A stretch of 64,000 nucleotides of DNA from Alphaproteobacteria bacterium (GTDB taxonomy: Bacteria; Pseudomonadota; Alphaproteobacteria; Rhodobacterales; Rhodobacteraceae). The notes beneath the pieces were generated by a model. That model ran no database searches. It was not told the origin of the DNA and saw only the letters and a list, made by a program, of their open reading frames with translations. Location: NCBI GenBank assembly GCA_030427145.1, contig JAUHWT010000002.1, positions 283,016-347,015 on the forward strand, read 5' to 3'. A program made the translations under genes and the position numbers. Positions 1 to 7,710 of the stretch are shown piece after piece (within the stretch, counting starts at the first letter, position 1; each line of letters starts with the position of its first letter).

Positions 1-142
1 GTTCCCACACCACCAGCACGGTCACACCGAACAGAACCGGCGGCAGCCACCGCGATATCCGGCTGTTACCCGAGGCCGAGACCCAGGCATTCACCTTCCA
101 GGCCACCAGCCAAACCGCCGCGATTCCAATCAGTTGCACCAC
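1..142 (-). CDS. ABC transporter permease, N-terminal fragment (cut by window edge)
   Basis: Read on the minus strand from a GTG at 142, one base after the TGA of the upstream permease gene (144-146). The visible 47 residues are rich in Val, Leu and Trp, with a first hydrophobic segment and a second one at the edge, as expected for the N-terminus of an inner-membrane permease. Tandem unlike permeases beside one ATPase are common in ThiXYZ/RibXY and pyrimidine-type importers. The adjacent GTG at 139 could also be the start. No substrate can be read from the fragment; the context suggests pyrimidines or related bases. Confidence 0.7.
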   Translation of the reverse strand, partial: MVQLIGIAAVWLVAWKVNAWVSASGNSRISRWLPPVLFGVTVLVVWE

Positions 143-143
143 G

Positions 144-1043
144 TCAGCGCCCTCCCATCACGCGAAGGGTTGCACGCTCGGCAACACCAACCAGGGCCAC
201 CAGCGCGGCCGCCAGGATCGCCGCCATCACGAGGGCCGACCAGATTTGCACCGTCTGTCCGTAGTAACTCCCCGACAGCATTCGCGCCCCAAGACCGGCC
301 ACGGCCCCGGTCGGCAACTCACCGATGATGGCCCCCACCAGGCTCGCCGCCACGCCGATTTTCAGCGAGGTAAACAGATACGGCACCGCCGAGGGCAGAC
401 GCAGCCGCCAGAACGTCTGCGACCGGCTCGCGTTCCATGTATGCATCTGATCCAGAAGCATCTTATTCGGACTGCGCAGTCCTTTCACCATGCCCACGAC
501 CACCGGGAAAAACGACAGATACATGGAGATGATGGCCTTGGGCAAAAGCCCTGAAATGCCGATCGAATTCAGCACCACAATAATCATCGGCGCAATCGCC
601 AGAATGGGGATCGTCTGGCTCGCGATCACCCACGGCATGACGCTCGCGTTCATGGTGCGGTCATGCACGATCCCCACCGCCAGCAGAATGCCCAGCCCCG
701 ACCCCAGCGCAAACCCGGCGAGAGTGGCTGAGAGCGTGATCCAGGCATGGCGAAAAAGCGAGCGTTTTGAGGTAATTCGCGTGCCGATGGTGGATTTCCA
801 GAGATCCTGAACCACCTGATGCGGTGCCGGCAAAACCGGCCTCTCCTGGCTCCAGGTATCCGCTACCAGTTCCGTCGCGGACAGTTCCACCTCATCCCGC
901 CCCGCCTGATCCAGGGCCCAGGGCGCATTCAGCCAGACGGCCCCGGCGTACCAGATCGCGATAATCGCCGCGACGACCACCACAACCGGAATGACCTGTC
1001 CCGCCCAGATGCGGGACCTTAGCGGAACCGCCGCGTCAGACAT
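144..1043 (-). CDS. ABC transporter permease (SsuC/TauC/ThiX-like)
   Basis: A 299-residue inner-membrane permease of the binding-protein-dependent family. An N-terminal hydrophobic helix (about residues 12-32) is followed by the usual block of five or more helices. A cytoplasmic EAA-like loop lies near residues 200-230, where the sequence reads RLPSAVPYLFTSLKIGVAAS. The ATG at 1043 overlaps the end of the ATPase gene by 8 bases, typical of translational coupling. A longer reading from 1151 lies mostly inside the ATPase gene in another frame and was not used. It should pair with the partial permease and the ATPase in one importer. Its position after a dihydropyrimidinase suggests a pyrimidine or hydantoin-like substrate, which is inference. 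Confidence 0.9.
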   Translation of the reverse strand: MSDAAVPLRSRIWAGQVIPVVVVVAAIIAIWYAGAVWLNAPWALDQAGRDEVELSATELVADTWSQERPVLPAPHQVVQDLWKSTIGTRITSKRSLFRHAWITLSATLAGFALGSGLGILLAVGIVHDRTMNASVMPWVIASQTIPILAIAPMIIVVLNSIGISGLLPKAIISMYLSFFPVVVGMVKGLRSPNKMLLDQMHTWNASRSQTFWRLRLPSAVPYLFTSLKIGVAASLVGAIIGELPTGAVAGLGARMLSGSYYGQTVQIWSALVMAAILAAALVALVGVAERATLRVMGGR

Positions 1044-1836
1044 CCTCAAGCGTTCCCGCCCGAAGCCCGACGCGCACCCGGGCGGCAATCTCCAGAAAAT
1101 CCGCGCTCTCGCGAATATGCAGCGGCCGTTCCTTCGGCAGCGTGCTCTCAATCACATCGGTGACACGCCCTGGCCGCGGGCTCATGACCACGATACGGGT
1201 ACTTAGATAGACCGCCTCCGGGATGGAATGTGTAACAAAGCCAATGGTTTTCCCGGTTCTACTCCACAACTCCAGCAACTGCTCATTGAGCTTGTCACGC
1301 ACAATCTCATCAAGCGCACCAAACGGCTCATCCATCAGCAGAATATCCGCGTCAAACCCCAGTGCCCGCGCGATGGACGCCCTCTGCTGCATCCCGCCGG
1401 ACAGTTGCCACGGGTATTTGTTCTCAAACCCCGCCAGTTCGACCATCTCAAGAACCCGCGCCACGCGCGCGTCCTGCTCGGATTTCGAATACCCCATGAT
1501 TTCAAGAGGTAATCGGATATTCTTATCAATCGTGCGCCATTGAAAAAGCCCCGCCGCCTGAAACACATAGCCATAGGCCCGCGCCTTCCGGGCCTCCGCC
1601 GGGCTCATGCCATTCACGGTGATACTGCCGTCGGTCGGCTGTTCCAGATCCGCCATCACCCGCAGGAACGTGGTTTTGCCACATCCCGACGGGCCGATGA
1701 ACGAAACGAAATCGCCCTGGTTGATGGTCAGGTCCACATGGCTCAGTGCATGCACGGGACCATCGTTGGTCTGAAACGTCAGGCTCAGATCCCTGGCTTC
1801 GATAACTGGCTTGGGCGTCAAAGGCTTATCCCACAA
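1036..1836 (-). CDS. ABC transporter ATP-binding protein (SsuB/TauB/ThiZ-like)
   Basis: The cytoplasmic ATPase of the importer, 266 residues. Walker A reads GPSGCGKTT, the signature LSGGMQQRASIARA, and Walker B ILLMDEPFGALD, followed by the switch His (FVTHS). Length and motifs fit the nitrate/taurine/HMP-type group. The start is uncertain: the reading frame opens with TTG at 1836 just after a stop, and no strong Shine-Dalgarno sequence lies in front of it. It follows the dihydropyrimidinase gene by about 22 bases and overlaps the permease gene by 8 bases, so the three are probably co-transcribed. Confidence 0.92.
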   Translation of the reverse strand: MWDKPLTPKPVIEARDLSLTFQTNDGPVHALSHVDLTINQGDFVSFIGPSGCGKTTFLRVMADLEQPTDGSITVNGMSPAEARKARAYGYVFQAAGLFQWRTIDKNIRLPLEIMGYSKSEQDARVARVLEMVELAGFENKYPWQLSGGMQQRASIARALGFDADILLMDEPFGALDEIVRDKLNEQLLELWSRTGKTIGFVTHSIPEAVYLSTRIVVMSPRPGRVTDVIESTLPKERPLHIRESADFLEIAARVRVGLRAGTLEDV

Positions 1837-1858
1837 AACTCATGTTCAGCTTAAACCC

Positions 1859-3319
1859 TCAGATACCGGCCGGGATATTCATCGGGTCACGCTCAACCAT
1901 GCGTGGGGAGTTCAGCTCTTTCCATTTGCTCACCGCCGCATGCGCGGATGGGAACGGCGGGCGTGGCACGAAGCGGCCACGCCCTGGCTGGGGTTGGGAG
2001 TTCTGACCCCAGGCCCAGATCACCTCGCCCCGGCTGAGAGTATACCGGGCCTGGGCACTCACCTTGAAACCTTCGAACACGTTGTAATCGAGCACCGAAT
2101 GATGATTTGACGCACTCAGAGTTTTCGAAATCTTCGGGTCCCAGACAACAATATCCGCATCCGCCCCCGGCACCAGCGCGCCTTTTTTCGGGTAGATGTT
2201 CAAAATTTTGGCAATATTCGACGAAGTGACCGCGACAAACTCATTTATGGTCAGACGCCCCTTCTCGACGCCTTCAGTCCACAAAACCGCGAGACGCTCC
2301 TCCAACCCGTTGGAACCGTTGGGAATCAGACAGAAATTGTCCCGCCCCATGCGTTTCTGTTCCGTGGTGAACGCCGCGTGGTCCGTGGCCACAACCTGCA
2401 GAGATCCGGAGGACAGCCCCGCCCAGAGCGACGCCTGATGCTCCTTGCCCCGGAACGGCGGCGACATCACCCGCCGCGCGGCGTGATCCCAGTCCTTGTT
2501 GAAATATTCGCTCTCATCCAGCGTCAGGAACTGCGCCAGAGGCTCACCATAAACCCGCATCCCCTTCTGCCGCGCCCGCCGGATCGCTTCATGCGCCTGC
2601 TCACAGGACACATGCACGATGTAAAGCGGTACACCCGCCGCATCGGCAATCATGATCGCCCGGTTCGCGGCCTCTCCCTCAACCTCCGGCGGGCGCGAAT
2701 AGGCATGACCCTCCGGCCCGGTAATGCCCTCGGCCAGCATCTTTTTCTGAAGAAGATCAACGATATCGCCGTTTTCCGCGTGGACCATGGGCAACGCCCC
2801 CAGTTCCTTGCAGCGGTTGAAGGAGGCGAACATCTCGTCATCCTCCACCATCAGCGCACCCTTGTAGGCCATGAAATGCTTGAACGAGTTGACCCCCATC
2901 TCAACCGCGTCCTTCATCTCATTGAAAATGCTTTCATTCCAACCCGTAACGGCCATGTGATAGCCAATATCGGAGCAGATCTGCGGGGCGGATTTGCGGT
3001 GCCATTCATTGATGGCGTTTTTGATCGATCCATCCTCGCCAGGCAGACAGAAATCAATCAGCATGGTCGTACCGCCAGCCGCCGCGGCCCAGGTCCCGCT
3101 TTCAAACGTCTCGGCCGCAGTGGTTCCCATGAACGGCATCTCAAGATGCGTATGCGGATCGATACCGCCGGGGATCACGTAAGCCCCTTCCGCATCGACA
3201 TATTCATCGCCTTTGAGGTCCGGACCGATCTCCTTGATCACCTCATCCTCGATCAGAATATCCGCCTCAAACGTCCGGTCCGCCGTGACAACCGTACCGC
3301 CCTTGATGACCCTGCTCAT
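1859..3319 (-). CDS. hydA: Dihydropyrimidinase (D-hydantoinase)
   Basis: A 486-residue cyclic amidohydrolase that opens the dihydrouracil or dihydrothymine ring to an N-carbamoyl beta-amino acid, the second step of reductive pyrimidine breakdown. The binuclear zinc site is visible: HTH at residues 56-58 (GGIDPHTHLEM), the lysine expected to be carboxylated at about 153 (FMAYKG), MVHAENGD, YIVHVSCEQ and the late Asp in ATDHAAF. The ATG at 3319 was chosen because AGGAGAGG lies 6 bases upstream; the open frame continues to 3364 without such a site. Hydantoinases of this family also take hydantoins, but the preT/preA genes nearby favour pyrimidines. Confidence 0.95.
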   Translation of the reverse strand: MSRVIKGGTVVTADRTFEADILIEDEVIKEIGPDLKGDEYVDAEGAYVIPGGIDPHTHLEMPFMGTTAAETFESGTWAAAAGGTTMLIDFCLPGEDGSIKNAINEWHRKSAPQICSDIGYHMAVTGWNESIFNEMKDAVEMGVNSFKHFMAYKGALMVEDDEMFASFNRCKELGALPMVHAENGDIVDLLQKKMLAEGITGPEGHAYSRPPEVEGEAANRAIMIADAAGVPLYIVHVSCEQAHEAIRRARQKGMRVYGEPLAQFLTLDESEYFNKDWDHAARRVMSPPFRGKEHQASLWAGLSSGSLQVVATDHAAFTTEQKRMGRDNFCLIPNGSNGLEERLAVLWTEGVEKGRLTINEFVAVTSSNIAKILNIYPKKGALVPGADADIVVWDPKISKTLSASNHHSVLDYNVFEGFKVSAQARYTLSRGEVIWAWGQNSQPQPGRGRFVPRPPFPSAHAAVSKWKELNSPRMVERDPMNIPAGI

Positions 3320-3332
3320 GACTGACCTCTCC

Positions 3333-4091
3333 TTAATCCGCGTAATCCGGGCATTCCCGGTCAAGTATCCGTTTCATTTCGGCAAAATGGGCAAATTCCG
3401 CGCCCTTGTAGACCTGCCACTCCTGAGCCACCGCATCGGCCATCTCACTGTCCATCACGGCGAAGGGCTGACCGGTATTGTAGGCAAACACCATCTGCCG
3501 CGCGGCGCGTTCGAGGTGGTACATGGCGTCAAAGGCTTCCGCGACGGTTTCAGCCACCGTCGTAACACCATGATTTTGCATCATAAGTGCGGAGTGATTT
3601 CCGATTGTGGCCGCAATCCGCTCGCCTTCGGCCTCCTCACTGGCAATCCCGCCAAAGGCCATGTCCATGCCGATCCGGTTGAAAAACCGCGCCGTGACCT
3701 GATCAATCGGATGGATCGTCGGATCCTTCAGCGTCGCCAGCGTCGTCGCATAGGGCGGATGCAGGTGCAGCGCCACCCGCGCGTGCGGCACCTTGCGATG
3801 GATGGCCGAATGAATGGACCAGGCCGACGGGTCCGGCGCATCCTCGCGCTCCATGGTTGAGGGATCGTCCGCATCCACCAGCAAAAGGTCCGACGCCTTA
3901 ATCATCGAAAAATGCCGCCAGCGCGGATTGACCAGGAACCGCCGCCCGTCCGCCGAAACGGCAGCCGAAAAATGGTTCGCGACCCCCTCGTGCCAGTCCG
4001 CGCGTGCCGCAAGGCGAAACGCCGCGGCCAGATCCACACGTAACTGCGCCTCGTCGGCATCTCCCGGCTTCACGTCAACCGCAACATTCAT
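3333..4091 (-). CDS. Class II aldolase/adducin family protein
   Basis: A 252-residue member of the class II aldolase/adducin fold, whose members are zinc-dependent aldolases or epimerases such as fuculose-phosphate aldolase. The metal-binding pattern is visible as HLHPP in the centre and QNHGV further on, with NHFSAAVS near the N-terminus. The ATG at 4091 is preceded by GGGAGGT; a GTG at 4106 is a weaker choice. The gene ends 13 bases before the dihydropyrimidinase start, so the two are probably co-transcribed. No aldolase step is known in reductive pyrimidine catabolism, so the substrate is unknown. Confidence 0.88.
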   Translation of the reverse strand: MNVAVDVKPGDADEAQLRVDLAAAFRLAARADWHEGVANHFSAAVSADGRRFLVNPRWRHFSMIKASDLLLVDADDPSTMEREDAPDPSAWSIHSAIHRKVPHARVALHLHPPYATTLATLKDPTIHPIDQVTARFFNRIGMDMAFGGIASEEAEGERIAATIGNHSALMMQNHGVTTVAETVAEAFDAMYHLERAARQMVFAYNTGQPFAVMDSEMADAVAQEWQVYKGAEFAHFAEMKRILDRECPDYAD

Positions 4092-4192
4092 CTCCACCTC
4101 CCGCACCCGTCATAGGGGCCAAACATCTCATTTCATACAGGTTTGCCAACCTGGAGAGCAGTCGGATGCGCCCGAACACGGGTGCATCCAAC

Positions 4193-4220
4193 AAAAAAAA
4201 CCGTGCGCGCGCCGCGCGCC
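4193..4220 (-). terminator. Probable Rho-independent terminator after the carbamoylase gene
   Basis: On the minus strand a very G+C-rich self-complementary stretch (GCGCGC-GGC-GCGCGC) is followed within a few bases by eight T. It lies between the stop of the hydrolase gene (4257) and the start of the aldolase gene (4091). It would end or attenuate transcripts coming from the hydrolase gene. Confidence 0.5.
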
Positions 4221-4256
4221 CATATCCGCGGCAATGGCCGCGTCCGACCGCCCGTA

Positions 4257-5507
4257 TCACTCAACGATCTGCGCCGTTTCCACCACCGCATGGAACAGCA
4301 CATTCGCACCCTTCTCAGCCCATTCAGGACTGATTTCCTCGGCCTCATTGTGGCTCAGGCCATCGACACAGGGGCACATCACCATCGAGGTCGGCGCAAC
4401 CCGGTTTATCCAGCAGGCATCGTGCCCTGCACCCGAAATGATATTCCTGTGGGAATAGCCCAGCCGTTCGGCCGCATTGCGCACCGCCGTCACGCACCCC
4501 TCATCAAACGTCACCGGATCAAACCCACCGACTTTCTCAAACTCCACCGACAGGCCCATTTCGTCGCAGATCGCCTGACCGCTCTCTTTCAGGCGCCGTT
4601 CCATGTCCTGAATGACCGACAGATCGGGCGAGCGGAAATCGACCGTGAACACGACCTTGCCCGGGATCACATTGCGGCTGTTGGGATGGACATCGATATG
4701 CCCCGCGGCACCGACCGCGTCGGGTTTGTGGCTCCAGGCAATCTCATCGACCAATTGCAGGATCTTTGCCATTCCAAGGCCCGCGTTTTTGCGCATGGGC
4801 ATCGGTGTGGAACCGGTGTGGCTCTCCTTGCCGGTCACGGTCACCTGCGTCCATGACAGACCCTGACCATGGGTGACCACCCCGATATCCTTGCCCTCGG
4901 CCTCCAAAATCGGGCCCTGTTCGATATGCAGCTCAAAAAACGCATGCATCTTGCGGGACCCGACCGGCTCATCGCCCTTCCAGCCGATCCGCTCCAGTTC
5001 CGCGCCGAAGGTCTTGCCCTCCGCATCCTCGCGGGCATAGGCCCAGTCCTCGTCGTGGATACCCGCAAACACACCAGAGGCCAGCATCGCCGGAGCAAAC
5101 CGGGTGCCTTCCTCATTGGTCCAGTTGGTCACGACAATCGGATGTTTCGTTTTGATCCCCAGATCATTGAGCGTGCGGATGATCTCCAGACCGCCAAGCA
5201 CACCCAGAATACCATCGTATTTGCCGCCCGTCGGCTGGGTATCGAGGTGCGATCCCACATAAACCGGCAACGCGTCAGGGTCCGTGCCTTCACGCCGGGC
5301 GAACATCGTGCCCATTGTGTCGACGCCCATGGTCATGCCCGCGGCCTCGCACCACGACCTGAAGAGATCACGACCCTCGCCGTCCTCATCGGTCACGGTC
5401 TGGCGGTTGTTGCCACCGGCGACCCCCGGACCGATCTTCGCCATTTCCATCAGGCTGTCCCAAAGACGCGCCCCGTCGATCTGAAGATTTGCACCAGGTG
5501 CCGCCAT
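4257..5507 (-). CDS. Zn-dependent amidase/carbamoylase, beta-ureidopropionase type (M20 family)
   Basis: A 416-residue hydrolase of the M20 dinuclear-metal family, related to N-carbamoyl-L-amino-acid hydrolase, allantoate amidohydrolase and bacterial beta-ureidopropionase. Metal and substrate motifs are present in order: GSHLDTQPTGGKYDG, TNEEGTRF, HIEQGPILE, SGAGHDA and a C-terminal SHNEAEEIS. In this locus it would remove the carbamoyl group from N-carbamoyl-beta-alanine or its methyl derivative, giving the beta-amino acid, ammonia and CO2. The ATG at 5507 has AGGAG 7 bases upstream. It is divergent from the RutR-like gene, with a palindromic operator in between. Confidence 0.9.
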   Translation of the reverse strand: MAAPGANLQIDGARLWDSLMEMAKIGPGVAGGNNRQTVTDEDGEGRDLFRSWCEAAGMTMGVDTMGTMFARREGTDPDALPVYVGSHLDTQPTGGKYDGILGVLGGLEIIRTLNDLGIKTKHPIVVTNWTNEEGTRFAPAMLASGVFAGIHDEDWAYAREDAEGKTFGAELERIGWKGDEPVGSRKMHAFFELHIEQGPILEAEGKDIGVVTHGQGLSWTQVTVTGKESHTGSTPMPMRKNAGLGMAKILQLVDEIAWSHKPDAVGAAGHIDVHPNSRNVIPGKVVFTVDFRSPDLSVIQDMERRLKESGQAICDEMGLSVEFEKVGGFDPVTFDEGCVTAVRNAAERLGYSHRNIISGAGHDACWINRVAPTSMVMCPCVDGLSHNEAEEISPEWAEKGANVLFHAVVETAQIVE

Positions 5508-5846
5508 GCCCCGCTCCTAAATTCCGATTGGCCCGCCGGTCAAAAAGGGCGGCTTTTGCCCTCCACCGGTCCTGGCCTGCCCCACATCCACGCACCACGG
5601 TCCACCGCGCCATTTGCGGGAACTGAAAGCACCGGACCGGATCATACGGGCTGTCCCGAAGGGTCGCTGCGTACTTCCACAACTGGCGGCAAATTCCTGA
5701 CGGACCTGGTCATTTCAGAGTTTCCGAGGTTTACCTGCATCAGTACAAGGAATTCCGGGCGGGTTGGTGCGTGTTTATGACCACTTGGTCAAAATTCAGG
5801 CTATCATCGCAATCTGACGCGTCAAGCAGATTTGGGAGGGAACAGA
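5508..5846. other. Divergent intergenic region between carbamoylase and rutR-like gene
   Basis: About 340 bases without a convincing gene. It holds the carbamoylase ribosome binding site at its left end, the RutR-like palindrome at 5778-5791, and the GGGAGGG Shine-Dalgarno of the regulator at its right end. The promoters of both flanking genes must lie here, but no single -35/-10 pair stands out by eye. Confidence 0.6.
5778..5791. promoter_or_regulatory. RutR-like operator (TGACCA-CT-TGGTCA)
   Basis: A perfect inverted repeat with 6-base arms and a 2-base centre. It matches the core of the known E. coli RutR site, TTGACCA-N2-TGGTCAA, and sits 56 bases before the start of a gene that closely resembles rutR. 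Autoregulation and control of the divergent catabolic genes are likely. Confidence 0.75.
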
Positions 5847-6476
5847 ATGGCCCGTGCGACCTTGAGCAGCAAACCAACCCGCATACAGGCGGAAAAAACC
5901 GCACTGATCATGGAGGCGGCACTCAAGGTTTTCTCCGACTACGGATTTCGCGGCGCCACACTCGACCAGATCGCGGATGAGGCCGGGGTCTCAAAACCAA
6001 ACCTGCTCTACTATTTCGCCTCAAAGGACGACATTCACCGCCGCCTGCTCGAACGGCTTCTGGACACCTGGCTTGAACCCCTGCGCCAGCTCAATGCCGA
6101 TGGAGAGCCGGTGGAGGAGATCACGGGCTACATCCGACGCAAACTGGAAATGTCCCGCGACTACCCGCAGGAAAGCCGGCTCTTCGCCAACGAAATTCTG
6201 CGCGGCGCCCCTCATGTCAGCGAAACCCTGGCCGGACAGCTCCGCGCGCTCGTGGACGAAAAGACGGCGATAATCACCGGCTGGGCGGAAACCGGCAAAA
6301 TTGCCCAGGTCGACGCCCGCCACCTGATCTTCTCAATCTGGGCCGCCACGCAGCATTACGCCGATTTCGATACCCAGGTCAGGGCCGTCTTGGGGCCGGA
6401 TGCGGAGAACCGCTTCGAGGATGCAACCGCCTTCCTCGTCTCATTCTACACCCGTGGGTTGCTGCCGGAAGGCTAA
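5847..6476 (+). CDS. rutR: RutR-like TetR family transcriptional regulator
   Basis: A 209-residue repressor. The N-terminal helix-turn-helix (about residues 15-65) reads FSDYGFRGATLDQIADEAGVSKPNLLYYF across positions close to the known RutR pattern. The ligand-binding domain keeps the RutR-like stretches SRDYPQESRLF and FSIWAATQHYADF. RutR senses uracil and thymine and controls pyrimidine use. The ATG at 5847 follows GGGAGGG at good spacing; the frame also opens with a TTG at 5832, which would include the Shine-Dalgarno. Its place beside carbamoylase, hydantoinase and preTA genes supports pyrimidine-responsive control. Confidence 0.92.
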   Translation: MARATLSSKPTRIQAEKTALIMEAALKVFSDYGFRGATLDQIADEAGVSKPNLLYYFASKDDIHRRLLERLLDTWLEPLRQLNADGEPVEEITGYIRRKLEMSRDYPQESRLFANEILRGAPHVSETLAGQLRALVDEKTAIITGWAETGKIAQVDARHLIFSIWAATQHYADFDTQVRAVLGPDAENRFEDATAFLVSFYTRGLLPEG

Positions 6477-6648
6477 ACACACCCGACATATCCTAAACAA
6501 TTTCAGATACTTAGCCGAGCTCACCCCGGTTTCGACGGGCTGATCGCACGCGTTTTCGATTAACCTTCAGCATATTTTCGAAGTGTTTTTTGCGACTTTT
6601 ACGCCTATTCTGTTAAAACTGTAGAGAAATTTTAGGCGAAGTCGGATC

Positions 6649-6945
6649 ATGTATATCAACGCGGCAAATCACATCAACGGCTCTGAACTCCAGATGCGGA
6701 TGGCACCCCGTCCGGTCACGCCCACAAGGGCAAAAACGCGCCGTATCCGTGAGGACGCAACCGACGCCGTGACCGTTGGCGCCAACCGCTCCGCGCCGCG
6801 CCGTATCGCTGATGACACCCACGCGCCTGGCATGATGGTGCAGCACACCCGCGCGCCGATTGCCACACGTGTTCTCTCCGCGGCCCAGGCATTCTCCCAG
6901 GGCAACAGCTTCTTTTCCGGGCAGCTTCTCGACGCCTCCGCTTAA
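6649..6945 (+). CDS. Small uncharacterised protein
   Basis: An open frame of 98 residues beginning with ATG at 6649, with a weak AGGCGAAG element about 8 bases upstream. The product is basic, rich in Arg, Ala and Thr, and has no membrane segment, signal peptide or motif that I recognise. It stands alone after the rutR-like gene, with about 170 bases of A+T-richer DNA before it. It may be a lineage-specific protein or a chance frame; third-position G/C bias slightly favours coding. Confidence 0.4.
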   Translation: MYINAANHINGSELQMRMAPRPVTPTRAKTRRIREDATDAVTVGANRSAPRRIADDTHAPGMMVQHTRAPIATRVLSAAQAFSQGNSFFSGQLLDASA

Positions 6946-7338
6946 GACCGTTCGCTGCCCCGGCGATTCAGGCAACGGGCGCAGAACCGGGATAAAAAGA
7001 CTTCGTTCGCAACTGGCACGGAGTCACCGGAATGCCCCGCAGTATCCCGACATGGACCAACAGGATTTCCTCCAGCACCGTCGGTGAGCGAACGTCACGG
7101 GCCACACTCCTGCTCCACTTCCTCTTCGGTCAGATCCTCATTCTTTGTGCAAACCCGCATCTGACCTGGGCCGTTGCCTGGTGCTCCAGCATCTGGCTGC
7201 CCTGGCCTGGCCACCCGCGCCTGACCGGTCTGAACGCCGCAATTCCCAACCTGAACCGCATCCTCAGCTGACAGGTTTTGGTCAGCCGCCCGTAATCTGC
7301 TACCATCCGGCCATCGGAACCGGTGCAGGGAGCGGGTC
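6946..7338. other. Intergenic stretch, no supported gene
   Basis: About 390 bases. Short open frames exist on both strands but lack a ribosome binding site and any recognisable domain. No tRNA-like fold, strong terminator or repeat was seen. It ends with the start region of the VOC gene. Confidence 0.5.
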
Positions 7339-7704
7339 ATGGAAAAGGTACTGGGCTTTGGCGGGTTCTTCTTCCGCGCAAAAAATCCCGAAGCACTCGC
7401 AAAATGGTACGCCGATCACCTCGGCATCGACGAGGTTCCCGGCGACTACGACACCCCCTGCTGGCAGCAGGCCGCAGGCCCGACCGTGTTCGCGCCCTTC
7501 ACGCAGGACACCGGATATTTCGGAAGCCGCGAAAAATCCTTCATGCTGAATTTCCGCGTCCGAGACCTGGACGCCATGATTTCGCAGCTTGAGGCCGCCG
7601 GTATCGAAGTCCGCCGCGACCCCGACAGTCCATATCCCAACGGCAGCTTCGCCTGGCTCAACGATCCCGAAGGCAATCCCATCGAGCTTTGGCAGCCCGC
7701 GTGA
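7339..7704 (+). CDS. VOC (glyoxalase/bleomycin-resistance fold) family protein
   Basis: A 121-residue single VOC unit built from two beta-alpha-beta-beta-beta modules. It begins MEKVLGFGGFFFRAKNPEALAKWY and ends with the typical FAWLNDPEGNPIELWQP, where the Glu is the usual C-terminal metal ligand. Such proteins bind a metal and act on small molecules as lyases, isomerases or dioxygenases, or as resistance binders. The gene is convergent with preA, with only 6 bases between stops. Nothing shows a link to pyrimidine breakdown, and the substrate is unknown. Confidence 0.88.
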   Translation: MEKVLGFGGFFFRAKNPEALAKWYADHLGIDEVPGDYDTPCWQQAAGPTVFAPFTQDTGYFGSREKSFMLNFRVRDLDAMISQLEAAGIEVRRDPDSPYPNGSFAWLNDPEGNPIELWQPA

Positions 7705-7710
7705 ACCGGC

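Noticed and set aside
2378..3325. A 315-residue plus-strand frame opposite the dihydropyrimidinase gene
   Set aside because: Antisense shadow of an intact zinc hydrolase; the His/Arg-rich composition is typical of such shadows.
7095..7340. Small minus-strand frame (81 residues) in the gap before the VOC gene
   Set aside because: No ribosome binding site, no family and no composition clearly different from noise.
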